64,000 nt of DNA from Proteobacteria bacterium ST_bin11 (GTDB lineage: Bacteria > Pseudomonadota > Gammaproteobacteria > Methylococcales > Methylomonadaceae): positions 62,001 to 126,000 of the forward strand of contig MSXO01000020.1 in the NCBI GenBank assembly GCA_002083615.1, read 5' to 3'. Position 1 is the first letter of the stretch; the number at the start of each line of letters is the position of its first letter. The notes below the pieces were generated by a model. It was not told the DNA's origin, did not search any database, and worked only from the letters and a program-made list of their open reading frames with translations. Below, one piece after another: positions 27,858-36,673 of this stretch. The translations under genes and the position numbers were made by a program.

Positions 27858-28133
27858 TCAATCCCATGGCGGCTGGTCTCCGTCATAGGCGATGAAGTTT
27901 TTATCGCTGGACCGGGTCGTTCCGCCGACCGCGCTGTCAGCCTTTGGTTTTCTCGATTCGTCGTTGGGCGATAGCGCAAGGCCGGATTCGGTTTGCCATT
28001 GGGCAAACAGCGCTATGTCCTTATTGGCAGGGACATACCACTTCTTGATTGCGGCATCCCATCTGGCGCCGAGCGCTTTCGCCGCATCCTTTTCGGCATA
28101 GGGTACGTTCAGGTAAGTTTTTGCGTCAGCCAT
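27858..28133 (-). CDS. DUF5710 domain protein
   Basis: 91 residues. The N-terminal half carries LNVPYAEKDAAKALGARWD followed by KKWYVPA, the DUF5710 signature also found in plasmid primases and single-stranded DNA-related proteins. The C-terminal half is Ser/Asp-rich and probably disordered, ending in DQPPWD, reminiscent of the acidic tails of SSB-type partners. Function unknown; nucleic acid binding is possible. Confidence 0.8.
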   Translation of the reverse strand: MADAKTYLNVPYAEKDAAKALGARWDAAIKKWYVPANKDIALFAQWQTESGLALSPNDESRKPKADSAVGGTTRSSDKNFIAYDGDQPPWD

Positions 28134-28289
28134 TCACTGCAGCCGGTTCAAGATTAAATGCATCGCGATATTGTAAATCATTGCTTCTGCAAGCGATGCG
28201 GATAATCCAAGCTTACCCGGTGAGACCAAGCGTTAAAAATGATTGGCGAACTAGCGGCCAGCTCGACCAAGCCGCAATAAAATTAGATG

Positions 28290-28439
28290 CTAGGGCTTTT
28301 TGCGATTCGAACCCATGGTGCTGGCAAAAGTAGTAGCCGCCAGCAAGGCCGATGAAACAATAAAATCACCCGAAATAAATTCGATAACGCCAGTGACAAA
28401 TACCAGCCCGGTCAAAATGTCTTTATGTAAGCGGTTCAT
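28290..28439 (-). CDS. 49-aa small membrane-type ORF
   Basis: ATG to TAG, 49 codons: a charged start (MNRLHKD), a hydrophobic stretch of about 30 residues with ILTGLVFVTGVIEF and ALLAATTFAS, and a basic end (NRKKP). GGGAAG lies 6 bp upstream of the ATG. Codon use and amphipathic charge layout look like a real small membrane protein, but no family is recognised. Confidence 0.45.
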   Translation of the reverse strand: MNRLHKDILTGLVFVTGVIEFISGDFIVSSALLAATTFASTMGSNRKKP

Positions 28440-28542
28440 GTTCGCTTCCCAAAGTAATAAACGTATTTAGACTATATGCCCGATTACATTTATTGACAAT
28501 GACACTAAAAATGCATTGATTGATTATCAAAAGGAAACAAAC

Positions 28543-28565
28543 AAGCCTGCTGCCGATGCAGGCTT
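28543..28565 (-). terminator. Intrinsic-terminator-like hairpin after the sterol desaturase gene
   Basis: Perfect 8-bp stem AAGCCTGC/GCAGGCTT with a 7-base loop, 80 bp past the stop of the minus-strand gene ending at 28645. On that strand it is followed by GTTTGTTTCCTTTT, a moderately T-rich tail. Confidence 0.6.
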
Positions 28566-28644
28566 AAGCTTTTTACATCGGCACCGAGCGTATTAGCACG
28601 ATAAGCAATGAAAGGACTGCTCATAACAGCGATGGACGGCTGGC

Positions 28645-29436
28645 TTAACTAAGGCGCGAACCCCGAAACGGCAGAGTCAATAAGTCGACAAAATTCAGCT
28701 TAGTGCTATCGCGAAACTCGGATAAGCCTATCATCATTACAGACTGCGCTTCTCGCGCTTGCGGACAATGGGTCTTGAATAATCTATCCCAACACGACAA
28801 TGAGAAGCCGTAATTACTGTCGGTCTCAGCTTGAAATGCAGAGTGGTGAATGCGGTGCATATCGGGTGTGACTAATAGATAACGTAGCCAGCGTTCGACA
28901 GCGGGCGGCAGGCTGACATTGCCGTGATTGAACAAGGCGCAGCCATTCAATATCACTTCAAACGCTATCACCGCTAGGGGATCGGCACCGAGTAAAACCA
29001 CCAGCGCGACCTTATAAAGCATCGACAGCATAATTTCCAAGGGATGGAAGCGTAAGGCGGTGGTGGTATCGAAATCCATATCGCTGTGATGCACCTGATG
29101 CAAACGCCAAAACCAGCGCCAGCGATGGGCGGCAATATGTTGGGCGTAAATCGCAAGATCCAGTAGCAACAGGCTAAGCGCTATCGACAGCCAGCGCGGC
29201 ACAGACAGCAGGTTGAATAAGCCCAGATGCTGTTCTGCAGCCCAGTGCGCTGCCAGCCAAGCCGCAGCACCAATACTTAGCCGCATCACACCGACATTTA
29301 GCACCGCCAGTCCCAGGTTGACCTGCCAACGTCGGCGTCGCTCCAAGCCTAATGAGCGTTTGGGCCTAAACAGCTCCCACACAGCCATTAACAAGAAAAT
29401 CCCCAAAAAAACACCCAAGCGCACCATTGCTTCCAT
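28645..29436 (-). CDS. Sterol desaturase/fatty acid hydroxylase family protein
   Basis: 263 residues from the ATG at 29436. Membrane diiron enzyme with the histidine clusters HIAAHRWRWFWRLHQVHHS and HRIHHS and several hydrophobic segments. Family members hydroxylate or desaturate sterols, carotenoids or fatty acids; the substrate cannot be told. A longer in-frame start would run 25 residues into the upstream gene. The chosen ATG overlaps the glycosyltransferase stop by one base (TAATG), which supports coupling. Confidence 0.87.
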   Translation of the reverse strand: MEAMVRLGVFLGIFLLMAVWELFRPKRSLGLERRRRWQVNLGLAVLNVGVMRLSIGAAAWLAAHWAAEQHLGLFNLLSVPRWLSIALSLLLLDLAIYAQHIAAHRWRWFWRLHQVHHSDMDFDTTTALRFHPLEIMLSMLYKVALVVLLGADPLAVIAFEVILNGCALFNHGNVSLPPAVERWLRYLLVTPDMHRIHHSAFQAETDSNYGFSLSCWDRLFKTHCPQAREAQSVMMIGLSEFRDSTKLNFVDLLTLPFRGSRLS

Positions 29437-30119
29437 TACTGCCTCCGATAATACCGCGCCGCCAATTCGTCCGGGGTGGCTCCGAAAAAATATTGCAATC
29501 GCAAACACCACATCAATAAAATCGTTCTCAGGATACCGTGTTGTTGCCAGCGTCGCGCAGAAGTAGTCACCTTAGCGTTTAGACAGCTAGGTTTTTGGAT
29601 TCTTTTCAGCGCTGCGCTGAGGGCGATATCTTCCATCAATGCAATCTCTGGAAAACCGGCCACCTTCTGAAACGCTTCGCGGGTCATGAAGATGGCTTGA
29701 TCGCCGGTGGCGATACCGGTGAGTCTGGAGCGTAAGTTCATCATGCGGGCAATTAATTTGAAAATGGTTTGGTCGCTATCGAATTGCACATCAAAACGGC
29801 CCCACAATGTTCCTTGCGCTACTGCCGACGCAAGCAAATCGATGGCCCGATCAGGCAGTTGGGTATCGGCATGCAGGAACAACAACACCTCCGCTTGCGC
29901 ATGCTGCGCTCCCAGATTCATTTGCTTGGCACGACCGCGCGGACCCAACAAAACCTGATCTACCCAAGGCTTGGCAATAGCCGGACTGGCATCGATACTC
30001 CCGCCATCGACCAGCAGCAATTCGCAGCGCGTCCTCAGTGTTTGCAAGGCGTTCAATTTGTCTGCAAGTTGCGCGGCCTCATTGATGACCGGAATGATGA
30101 TGCTGACTTGCGGTTTCAT
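29436..30119 (-). CDS. Family 2 glycosyltransferase, TIGR04283-like
   Basis: 227 residues from the ATG at 30119. GT-A fold glycosyltransferase with VSIIIPVINEA at the start, LLVDGGSIDAS, RGRAKQMNLGA, and the metal-binding region LLFLHADTQLP. The RAKQMNxGA plus FLHADT combination is typical of TIGR04283, proteins often placed next to the arsenosugar radical SAM enzyme ArsS. A remnant of such a radical SAM gene lies just upstream (30208-30432). The product sugar is unknown; the arsenosugar link is inferred from context. Confidence 0.85.
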   Translation of the reverse strand: MKPQVSIIIPVINEAAQLADKLNALQTLRTRCELLLVDGGSIDASPAIAKPWVDQVLLGPRGRAKQMNLGAQHAQAEVLLFLHADTQLPDRAIDLLASAVAQGTLWGRFDVQFDSDQTIFKLIARMMNLRSRLTGIATGDQAIFMTREAFQKVAGFPEIALMEDIALSAALKRIQKPSCLNAKVTTSARRWQQHGILRTILLMWCLRLQYFFGATPDELAARYYRRQ

Positions 30120-30207
30120 CCGGTTTGCCCATTGCTTGCGCGGGCCCAGCTCCAATATTGGCCGGCAAAATAGCCGAAACCCAACGCAGCCTTAGCTATG
30201 AAGGGAT

Positions 30208-30432
30208 TCAACTCGCCGATCTCCTGCTGCTCAGAAGGCGCGCGTTAAATGCCAATAGCTGCGCCAAACTGCAATAGTTCATCCGCTGGGTGCGTTTCGA
30301 TTCTGCGTTGGCAGGGCAATTGAGGCAATTTACATGGCAAAAATAACCCAGATTGACGCCCAGGATCTCCTTTGGTTTACCGAAGATTGTCGGAAAAGCG
30401 CGGCTGGTTAGTAAGGAGCTATTGACACGCAT
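30208..30432 (-). pseudogene. Radical SAM protein remnant (ArsS-like N-terminus)
   Basis: The 74-codon frame from the ATG at 30432 contains EILGVNLGYFCHVNCLNC, with an intact CxxxCxxC cluster motif, then AESKRTQRM and LAQLLAF. This is the order seen at the N-terminus of ArsS-type radical SAM enzymes (NLGYxCNxxCxHC, then RTExM), which are about 300 residues or more. It stops after about 75 residues, so most of the enzyme is gone. Downstream in another frame, 30122-30238 encodes the tail of some other protein (NPFIAKAALGFGYFAGQYW) ending at TGA overlapping the glycosyltransferase ATG. The region therefore looks like a deletion scar joining two genes. Confidence 0.65.
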
Positions 30433-30548
30433 GTTTGGTGTCCTCACATGTGAAGGATACCTATAATAACTCGGTATTGAAGCTGTCACTACCAGTGGTT
30501 TCAGCTAAAGCCTGAGCTATAAGCCGCGTTAAGAATCCGCTGTTTTAT

Positions 30549-30595
30549 CGGCGGCTTCGCCTAAACCGGACCGGCTGCTTCCGGTTAAGCCGTCG
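30549..30595. repeat. Long imperfect inverted repeat
   Basis: Outer arms CGGCGGCTT/AAGCCGTCG and inner arms AACCGGA/TCCGGTT form an extended hairpin in the gap between the PEP-CTERM gene and the radical SAM remnant. There is no T-run. It may be a dispersed repeat or a 3' transcript stabiliser. Confidence 0.4.
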
Positions 30596-30729
30596 TAAAA
30601 ATATGAGCGAGAAAGAAGCGGAGCCGCGGTGAAGAAACAGTAGATTGGAGGCGCTAAACGGCTAATCAGGCTGGTTTTGTATGTCGCTGCTGCGGCATGG
30701 GGCTTGGGTTTTTGAGCCTTCGCTTGGCG

Positions 30730-31371
30730 CTAGACTTGTGTCCGTTTTTGCTTACGTTTACAAAACGCCAGCAATCCCATAAAGCCACTTAGAAAGGACC
30801 ATGCTGCCGCTGGCAAGGGGATTGGTGCTGCTTGTAAAGACACGGCATCCAAATTCCAAATGCGATTGCCGCCGCTGGCGGAAGGGTTAGAAAATCTTAA
30901 GACCGCGGTTGGTTCGGTATTGGAAGCCGTGAACTGATAGTGGAAATGGGTAAACGCCAATGTATTGGCGATGCTGTCTGTAAAGCCGCCAATGTTGACT
31001 TGCAAAGGTGCGGCGCCTGCCACATTGGCTTTAGCATAAAACGATAGATCGTAAACCCTGCCGACTGCCAAGCTTAGGCTGGTTTGTATTGCGTTACCGG
31101 TATTCAGGGCGAGTGCATAAGTATCTTGATAAACCCGTGATACATAATTGTTACCAGCGCGATTTTTGTTCCTTAGATACGATTCTTCACCAATGCCGTC
31201 GCTAATCGAGGTCCAGCCCGTCATGCTGGTGCTGTTGTTGGGTAAATATTGATAACCAGGAACTGCGGTCAGCGCAGCCGGTAGTTCAAAGCCGCCATTG
31301 GTAACTAAGTTGGCTTGCGCGTTAGGCGTAATAAGCAACATACCCAACATAAGTATTCTGATTAATTCCAT
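30730..31371 (-). CDS. PEP-CTERM-type (VPLP variant) exported protein
   Basis: 213 residues. A signal peptide (about 1-20, LMLGMLLITPNAQA) is followed by a secreted beta-rich domain starting NLVTNGGFELP and containing WNLDAVSLQ near its end, the layout of carbohydrate-binding-like domains common in PEP-CTERM proteins. The C-terminal sorting signal has PIPLPAAAWSF, a hydrophobic helix and a basic KRKQKR tail. Exosortase would process and export it, probably to the cell surface or extracellular polymer. No exosortase is in the window. Ligand unknown. Confidence 0.8.
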   Translation of the reverse strand: MELIRILMLGMLLITPNAQANLVTNGGFELPAALTAVPGYQYLPNNSTSMTGWTSISDGIGEESYLRNKNRAGNNYVSRVYQDTYALALNTGNAIQTSLSLAVGRVYDLSFYAKANVAGAAPLQVNIGGFTDSIANTLAFTHFHYQFTASNTEPTAVLRFSNPSASGGNRIWNLDAVSLQAAPIPLPAAAWSFLSGFMGLLAFCKRKQKRTQV

Positions 31372-31497
31372 AACTTTACCTTTCTACGCTCTATGTACTG
31401 CCCGCTCGCACATTCGATTGATCGTCAGACTTGTGCAACAAGAAAGCGCTGTGCTAAACACGCAGCTTTCCGCCTTTGTAAAGTCAAACAAGGATTA

Positions 31498-31723
31498 ACC
31501 CAGCTTTTTCCGGCCGATGCCTAACAAGCTAAAAATCACGCTGCCGAACAACCACGCTGCGTCGGGCACTGGAGCCGCCGTAACACTGCCAACCACGTTG
31601 CCGACAAGATTTAGTGTCAGTTCCGCTAGTCGTCGTTAAGCTTGCTTGCGCAACGCCGCTGACTGCAAATTTAAAAGTTCTTGTCATTAATTTTTCTACT
31701 GTAGTTATTGAGAGATGCGGCAT
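31498..31723 (-). pseudogene. Decayed PEP-CTERM gene fragment
   Basis: One minus-strand frame encodes a PEP-CTERM tail, APVPDAAWLFGS then IFSLLGIGRKKLG and a stop at 31498. A plausible start, MTRTFKFAVSGVAQASL, lies about 190 bp upstream in another frame. Joining them needs a frame change near 31610-31620, and almost the whole secreted domain is missing. So this is the remains of a second PEP-CTERM gene next to the intact one. Confidence 0.55.
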
Positions 31724-31739
31724 TTGCCATACTCCTCGC

Positions 31740-32571
31740 CAGATGGCTAGTGCATTCGGCTAGCGTCAGTGCAGCCCTTAGTAAGTTCCAAACCCGCTTG
31801 GCTGGCGGTTTCAAGACGGGCGAGAGAGTCTTTTGTCTGAGCTCGCCTCTTAAAAGCTACTGAGGATAGTGGCAGCCGTTGGCTTGAATCCTACAAAATA
31901 CGTGCCATTCACCGATTTTTCCTGTAAGTTTTTGATTAAAAAACAAGTGTTTGAATTTTTAATCCACTTGAATGGGCTGTTTTCGCTGACTATGCGGCAT
32001 ATCCCGCATGGTCAGCACGCGAAAATACTTAATTACTCAATTGGCAGGCTGCTGCCGCAGGTTCTTCCGTAGATTTTCCAAGACATAGGCCCCGCCAGCC
32101 GCTGAAAGCTCGCTGCCTCCTACTGGATAGGAGCTGTTTTGCTCTTCGCTGAATCATCGGAGATGCTAAATGCTTGGGCTCGATGCGATCTGAAATAGCG
32201 GGGCAGGTACCGTCGCCAAGGATGGCATGCGTGCAAAGAGTCTACCCCGCTGAGCGGTCGGCGGTTTTGTGCATCCAGAGATGGTGGCGGCTGGAGTTTC
32301 TCAGAATTGGGTCTTTGTTTTAGCCGTGAACTCGTCCCACTAGAAAGCTAAAGTCGTTTTTTAATCCGATTTTAATTGTTTCGCTCCCAGCAACTTTCAA
32401 AAACTCTGCTAAAAATTAATATCATTATTTGACTGAGGCACGGAATTTAGCCGCTTAGTTTGCTGAGTAACGCTTTTTTCGATTTTTATTGGTGGATAAG
32501 CTCACATAATCGACTTGCGTACAGTAGACCTTTGTACTAGGCTATGCTACCGCTCAATTAGGGGAGGAGAA
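31740..32571. other. Leader region of the injection-system cluster
   Basis: No gene is recognised in about 830 bp. The region ends in an AT-rich stretch (32380-32520) and a strong ribosome binding site (GGGGAGGAG) for the first gene. The promoter of the cluster is expected here; I do not see unambiguous -35/-10 boxes or a sigma-54 site, and no regulator gene is adjacent. Confidence 0.4.
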
Positions 32572-33159
32572 ATGGCTTCGTACCGGGGTGTAACCGGCGC
32601 GCTGTTGGCGTTGGAATCGTTCTTGACCAGCAGATTACCTGCCGAGCTGAGCAGCGAGCCAACCAATGCCCAAGCAAAACTGCTGGGTAGCGCCGATATA
32701 GCTAATATCCTCACCGGCAATCTGTTGGGTATTTACCTGCATCGTATTACCATCGACCCGCATGGTCGGCAGCGCTCCTTCGCGCAGCGCGGCAGCGATC
32801 AAAACGCTCCACAGGCCGAACTACCGGTCAATCTGCATTTTCTGTTAATTGCCAATGCTGCTAGCGCCACCATCGAAGCCGACCTGCTCAGCTGGGCGAT
32901 GGTTGAACTGGCTAACGAATGTCAGCTCGATATCTCGCATATTCAAGACATCGACGACGAGTGGGGGGAGTCTGAAGTGCTTAATATTGCCCCGGACGAG
33001 ATGAGCACGGAAGATTTGATGCGCATCTGGGATGTTTTTAAATCCCCTTACACCAGTACCGTGCCCTATGTGGCCCGCACCGTGCGCTTGCGCTTGCATC
33101 GACCACGCACGGAAGGTCCGTCGGTTAGTACCCGGATATTTCCGGGAGGCACGGTATGA
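32572..33159 (+). CDS. DUF4255 protein, eCIS cap-type (Pvc16-like)
   Basis: 195 residues from the ATG with GGAGGAG 3-8 bp upstream; an upstream in-frame start has no such site. The DUF4255 family includes Pvc16/Afp16, which caps the tube and ends sheath growth. Visible features: SYRGVTGALLALESFLTSRL, the central NLLGIYLHRITIDPHGR and LPVNLHFLLIANA segment, and the C-terminal PYVARTVRLRL. In PVC/Afp the gene lies last; here it is first. Its ATGA overlap with the next gene suggests coupled translation. Confidence 0.85.
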   Translation: MASYRGVTGALLALESFLTSRLPAELSSEPTNAQAKLLGSADIANILTGNLLGIYLHRITIDPHGRQRSFAQRGSDQNAPQAELPVNLHFLLIANAASATIEADLLSWAMVELANECQLDISHIQDIDDEWGESEVLNIAPDEMSTEDLMRIWDVFKSPYTSTVPYVARTVRLRLHRPRTEGPSVSTRIFPGGTV

Positions 33160-33935
33160 AAGCCGTTAAAGTGCTGGAAACCAATATCCTCTATGCCAGC
33201 GATGTGATCTATTGGCTGGACGGCAGTAGTGCGGCACTTGAAGCCGATATGCGGCGGCTGAGCGAAGCCGTTGTTTTGCAACTCGATACTCGTCCCGCCG
33301 ATCTGCAATTTTTACACACGCCAGGCAAAACGGCTTTGTGGCGGCGCTCGGCCGGCAAAACGGTGCAAGGCGCGCCTAGCGAGGCGGACAAATTGCGTCC
33401 GGCAGAAGTGGCATACGCTATCGTCGGCTCGGTAGCCGACAGTCAACGCCGCTATGTCCCGCGCCGTTTCGACATTCAAGCCGGCAATGCCGCCGGGCAC
33501 AGCGTAGTGCTTTATCCGACACCTTTCGGTACCAAACTCGGTCGCGGCGGCGGATTGCGCGGCACATTACGATTTGCCGATAGTAATGCGCCGGTCGTGT
33601 GGGCGTTGCTGGCGCTGACTGTCAATCTGGGTGTCGGCGGCAATTTGATCTGCCGTGCCCAAGCCGACGCCAACGGCGATTTCATCATCGCGATGCACCG
33701 CTTGCCGCCCTTGCCGGAAGGGGTAACCGAGTATGCCGCTACACTACGTATCCGCGCCCTTGCCGCTGCCGATGCCGCCGACGCTATCGATCCAGACGAT
33801 CTAGTAGCGATGACGCTGGGGGCGTTGAATGCCGACAACAGCTTTGCCGCCGAGCTTGCCTTGTCCGTGGTGCCCGGCGAAATTGGTTTGATACGGTCCT
33901 TCAATCGGGATCATCTCGCCGTTCAACCCAATTGA
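33156..33935 (+). CDS. Unrecognised eCIS-cluster protein
   Basis: 259 residues, not recognised. There is no signal peptide or clear membrane segment. The first ~90 residues include a charged segment (LEADMRRLSEAVVLQL). Residues 90-230 look beta-rich, with RRYVPRRFDIQAG then a Gly-rich turn, LRGTLRFADSNAPVVWALLALTV and QADANGDFIIAMHRLP. The latter resembles a carboxypeptidase-regulatory-like beta sandwich (strand, ADxNGDF turn, strand). It is linked to the DUF4255 gene by an ATGA overlap, so a structural or cap-associated role is likely by context only. Confidence 0.7.
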   Translation: MKAVKVLETNILYASDVIYWLDGSSAALEADMRRLSEAVVLQLDTRPADLQFLHTPGKTALWRRSAGKTVQGAPSEADKLRPAEVAYAIVGSVADSQRRYVPRRFDIQAGNAAGHSVVLYPTPFGTKLGRGGGLRGTLRFADSNAPVVWALLALTVNLGVGGNLICRAQADANGDFIIAMHRLPPLPEGVTEYAATLRIRALAAADAADAIDPDDLVAMTLGALNADNSFAAELALSVVPGEIGLIRSFNRDHLAVQPN

Positions 33936-33997
33936 GTCATCCATGAGTTGAGTTAGTCCTTTAAACGCTGGTCCACATAAAAATTAAGGAGGGGAGC

Positions 33998-36175
33998 ATG
34001 CCTGAATATCTTGCACCGGGTGTGTTTGTAGAAGAAGTTAGCTTTCGCGCCAAATCGATCGAAGGGGTGGGGACCAGCGTTGCGGCTGTGGTCGGCCCCA
34101 CGCGTTTCGGGCCGTTGCGGGGTAATCCCGAGGTAGTGACTAGCTTTGGCGAATTCACCCGAATCTACGGCGATATCCAAGATCTCACTCTGGCCGGCGC
34201 TTCGGTGCTTAACCATACCGCCATTGCCGCGAAAGCCTTTTTCGACGGCGGCGGTAAACAACTCTATGTGTCGCGGGTCGGCAATTTTCCGCAAAACGCG
34301 CCCGGTATATCGACGCGGTCTGTGGCAAACGTGCTGAGTTTCAGTAGCCGCTTTCCGGGAACGATGGGTGATTTCACGCTGGAATTGCTCTGGCGCGATA
34401 GCGAAAATCTGTTAAAAACCGAGGCCACTTCGGCGCCCGCCGAGGGAGAAGTGGTGTTTCTGAATGCTACCGGCTTAACCAATGCGGTGCGCTCGGCCGG
34501 CATCGCCGCGCAATTTCCGGACGAACGCTTTCCCTTGAACGTCCGCGCCCTGGTGCGCCGGGAAGGCGATCGTTTCGTCATCGTCAATAATCGCTGCGAA
34601 CTGGATACCGCCGACGATGTCGCGGCGGGCGGCACGGCCCTGCGGCCGAACGGCCAGGCCGACGGCAGTCAGGGGGTGTTGATGGCGGCCGGCTTGGTGA
34701 ACGGTCCCGGTGTTGCGGTCAGCTACACCCGGGTGTTTGCGAAAAATCCCAGCAGCGGGTCCTTGGCTAACGGCACGTCGGCGGTGTTAACCCTGAGCGC
34801 GGAAACCAATTTGTCGGTGTATACCGGCGCGGCGCATTGGGGCACCCTAACCGCGTTGCGCGGTACGCTGAATGCGGTCGGCAGTGAGTTTGTGGTGGAT
34901 GGCGGCGGTTTGAATGTGGGCGTCAATGCCGACATTACCCTGCCGCTGGCGGCGTTGGCCGCTGCGCCGAATACGGTGCGGGCGGTGGTGGTGCAGCGCA
35001 ATTTCGATATTGCCGTGCATGCCGGCGGCCGCGACGGCCCGGTGATTTACAGTTATGGCGATATTTCCAGCGCTCCCGACGCAAAAAACAGTCTCAGCGC
35101 AATATTGCCTGTCACTCCGGACAAGCGTTACGACCAATTGACCAGTCCGGTCAGTTGCACCCTCAGCGCCGGTATTAGCGGGGCTGATGTAGTGGCAGCC
35201 TTGTACAGCTTATTCGAAACGAATGGCTTAAATCCAGGTTCCATGTCGGTCCAAGGCCCGCGCTATTTGATAAACCTGTCCGGCGGCAGCGATGGCAACG
35301 TGCCGGGAGCCGTGCATTACGGCGGCGTGGAGGACGAGGTCAACGGCAGTAGCGGTTTTGTGGCCTTGGAAAATATCGAAGATGTGTCCATCGTGATGAC
35401 TCCGGCAGCGGCGGCTGACGCCGCCAACCATCAAGCCATCGTCGCCGAGGTACAAAAACACTGTCTGAAAATGCGCTACCGGGTCGGCATTGTCGATAGC
35501 CGCGACAGCATGGCACTGTCGGAAATACGCGAATTCCGTTCCAACTTCGACGATTCGCGGCTGGCGCTGTACTACCCCTGGGTGGTCATCTCCGATCCGC
35601 GCGGCCTGCTCAGTACTATCAATGTGCCGCCGTCCGGTTTTGTCGCGGGTGTGTATGCCAATACCGACGTGCAGCGCGGCGTGCACAAACCGCCGGCCAA
35701 CGAACCGGTCATCGGCGCTTTGCGATTTGCCCAGGAAATCAACCGGTTCCAACAGGAATTGCTGAACCCAAACGGCATCAACTGTTTGCGCTCGTTTCCC
35801 GGACGCGGGCATCGGGTTTGGGGAGGGCGCACCTTGTCCAGCGATCCTGAATGGAAATATGTCAACGTCCGCCGCTACTTTTTGTACTTGGAACGTTCCA
35901 TTGACAAATCCACGCAATGGGCGGTGTTCGAACCCAACGGCGAGCGGCTGTGGGACAACATTCGCCAGACCGTGGAAAGTTTTTTGCACAACGAATGGGT
36001 CAACGGCCGACTGTTGGGTAGCGCCAAAACTGCTTATTTCGTGCGCTGCGATCGCAGCACGATGACTCAAAACGATCTGGACAACGGTCGATTGGTCTGC
36101 GAAATCGGCGTGGCGGCTTTGAAACCGGCCGAATTTGTGATTTTCCGCATCGGCCAAAAAACCGCCGACGCCTGA
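33998..36175 (+). CDS. Contractile tail sheath protein
   Basis: 725 residues. Main sheath subunit whose contraction drives the inner tube. The N-terminus (APGVFVEEVSFRAKSIEGVG followed by TSVAAVVGPTRFGP) and C-terminus (INCLRSFPGRGHRVWGGRTL then RYFLYLERSI and NEWVNGRLLG) are the conserved gp18-type domains of phage and eCIS sheaths. A large insertion of about 300 residues in the middle is Gly/Ala/Val-rich and probably forms surface-exposed domains. AGGAGGGGA precedes the ATG. The tube gene follows after 21 bp. Confidence 0.95.
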   Translation: MPEYLAPGVFVEEVSFRAKSIEGVGTSVAAVVGPTRFGPLRGNPEVVTSFGEFTRIYGDIQDLTLAGASVLNHTAIAAKAFFDGGGKQLYVSRVGNFPQNAPGISTRSVANVLSFSSRFPGTMGDFTLELLWRDSENLLKTEATSAPAEGEVVFLNATGLTNAVRSAGIAAQFPDERFPLNVRALVRREGDRFVIVNNRCELDTADDVAAGGTALRPNGQADGSQGVLMAAGLVNGPGVAVSYTRVFAKNPSSGSLANGTSAVLTLSAETNLSVYTGAAHWGTLTALRGTLNAVGSEFVVDGGGLNVGVNADITLPLAALAAAPNTVRAVVVQRNFDIAVHAGGRDGPVIYSYGDISSAPDAKNSLSAILPVTPDKRYDQLTSPVSCTLSAGISGADVVAALYSLFETNGLNPGSMSVQGPRYLINLSGGSDGNVPGAVHYGGVEDEVNGSSGFVALENIEDVSIVMTPAAAADAANHQAIVAEVQKHCLKMRYRVGIVDSRDSMALSEIREFRSNFDDSRLALYYPWVVISDPRGLLSTINVPPSGFVAGVYANTDVQRGVHKPPANEPVIGALRFAQEINRFQQELLNPNGINCLRSFPGRGHRVWGGRTLSSDPEWKYVNVRRYFLYLERSIDKSTQWAVFEPNGERLWDNIRQTVESFLHNEWVNGRLLGSAKTAYFVRCDRSTMTQNDLDNGRLVCEIGVAALKPAEFVIFRIGQKTADA

Positions 36176-36196
36176 ACCCTAGACTGGAGATAAACC

Positions 36197-36658
36197 ATGG
36201 CTACATATCGGGAAACGCCCTATGGGGTGTTCAATTATCTGGTCAACCTGGGCGACGGCAGTGAAGGCGAAGTGCAGGGCGGCTTTTCTGAAGTGTCCGG
36301 GCTGAATGCCGAGGTGACGGTTGCGGAATATCGTAACGGCAACGAAGCAGTGAACTATGTGCGGAAGATTCCGGCCATCAACAAAGCCGGCGATGTGACG
36401 CTGAAGCGCGGCGTGATCGGCGCGGAAAACATTTATAACTGGCTGGAGCAAATTCGCGGCGGCGATGTGACCGCCAAGCGCGACGTGGTGATCAAGCTTA
36501 AAAACGAAGATCCCACCAGCGCCAGTGCTGTAGTCACCTGGAAACTGGTCAGGGCCATGCCGATCAAATGGACTGGGCCGACGTTAACCGCCAAGGGCGG
36601 CAGTGATGTGGCGATGGAAGAGCTGGTTCTCTCTGTTGAAACCATCATCCAAGGCTAG
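36197..36658 (+). CDS. Inner tube protein 1 (gp19-like)
   Basis: 153 residues. Hexameric tube subunit. It shows the family pattern of two beta layers: YLVNLGDGSEGEVQGGFSEV, SGLNAEVTVAEYRNG, VTLKRGVIG and the end MEELVLSVE, all typical of T4 gp19/TIGR02241 tube proteins of eCIS (Pvc1/Pvc5-like). It should stack inside the sheath and provide the conduit for cargo. Confidence 0.93.
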   Translation: MATYRETPYGVFNYLVNLGDGSEGEVQGGFSEVSGLNAEVTVAEYRNGNEAVNYVRKIPAINKAGDVTLKRGVIGAENIYNWLEQIRGGDVTAKRDVVIKLKNEDPTSASAVVTWKLVRAMPIKWTGPTLTAKGGSDVAMEELVLSVETIIQG

Positions 36659-36673
36659 CCGGAGCGATAGCGG

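Noticed and set aside
32100..32571. Riboswitch (c-di-GMP type) before the eCIS cluster
   Set aside because: Some GCAAAG- and GCGGT-like pieces are present, but the conserved core and pairing could not be made.
35228..36157. 309-codon minus-strand frame opposite the sheath gene
   Set aside because: Shadow of a GC-rich real gene; His/Arg-biased composition and no signatures.
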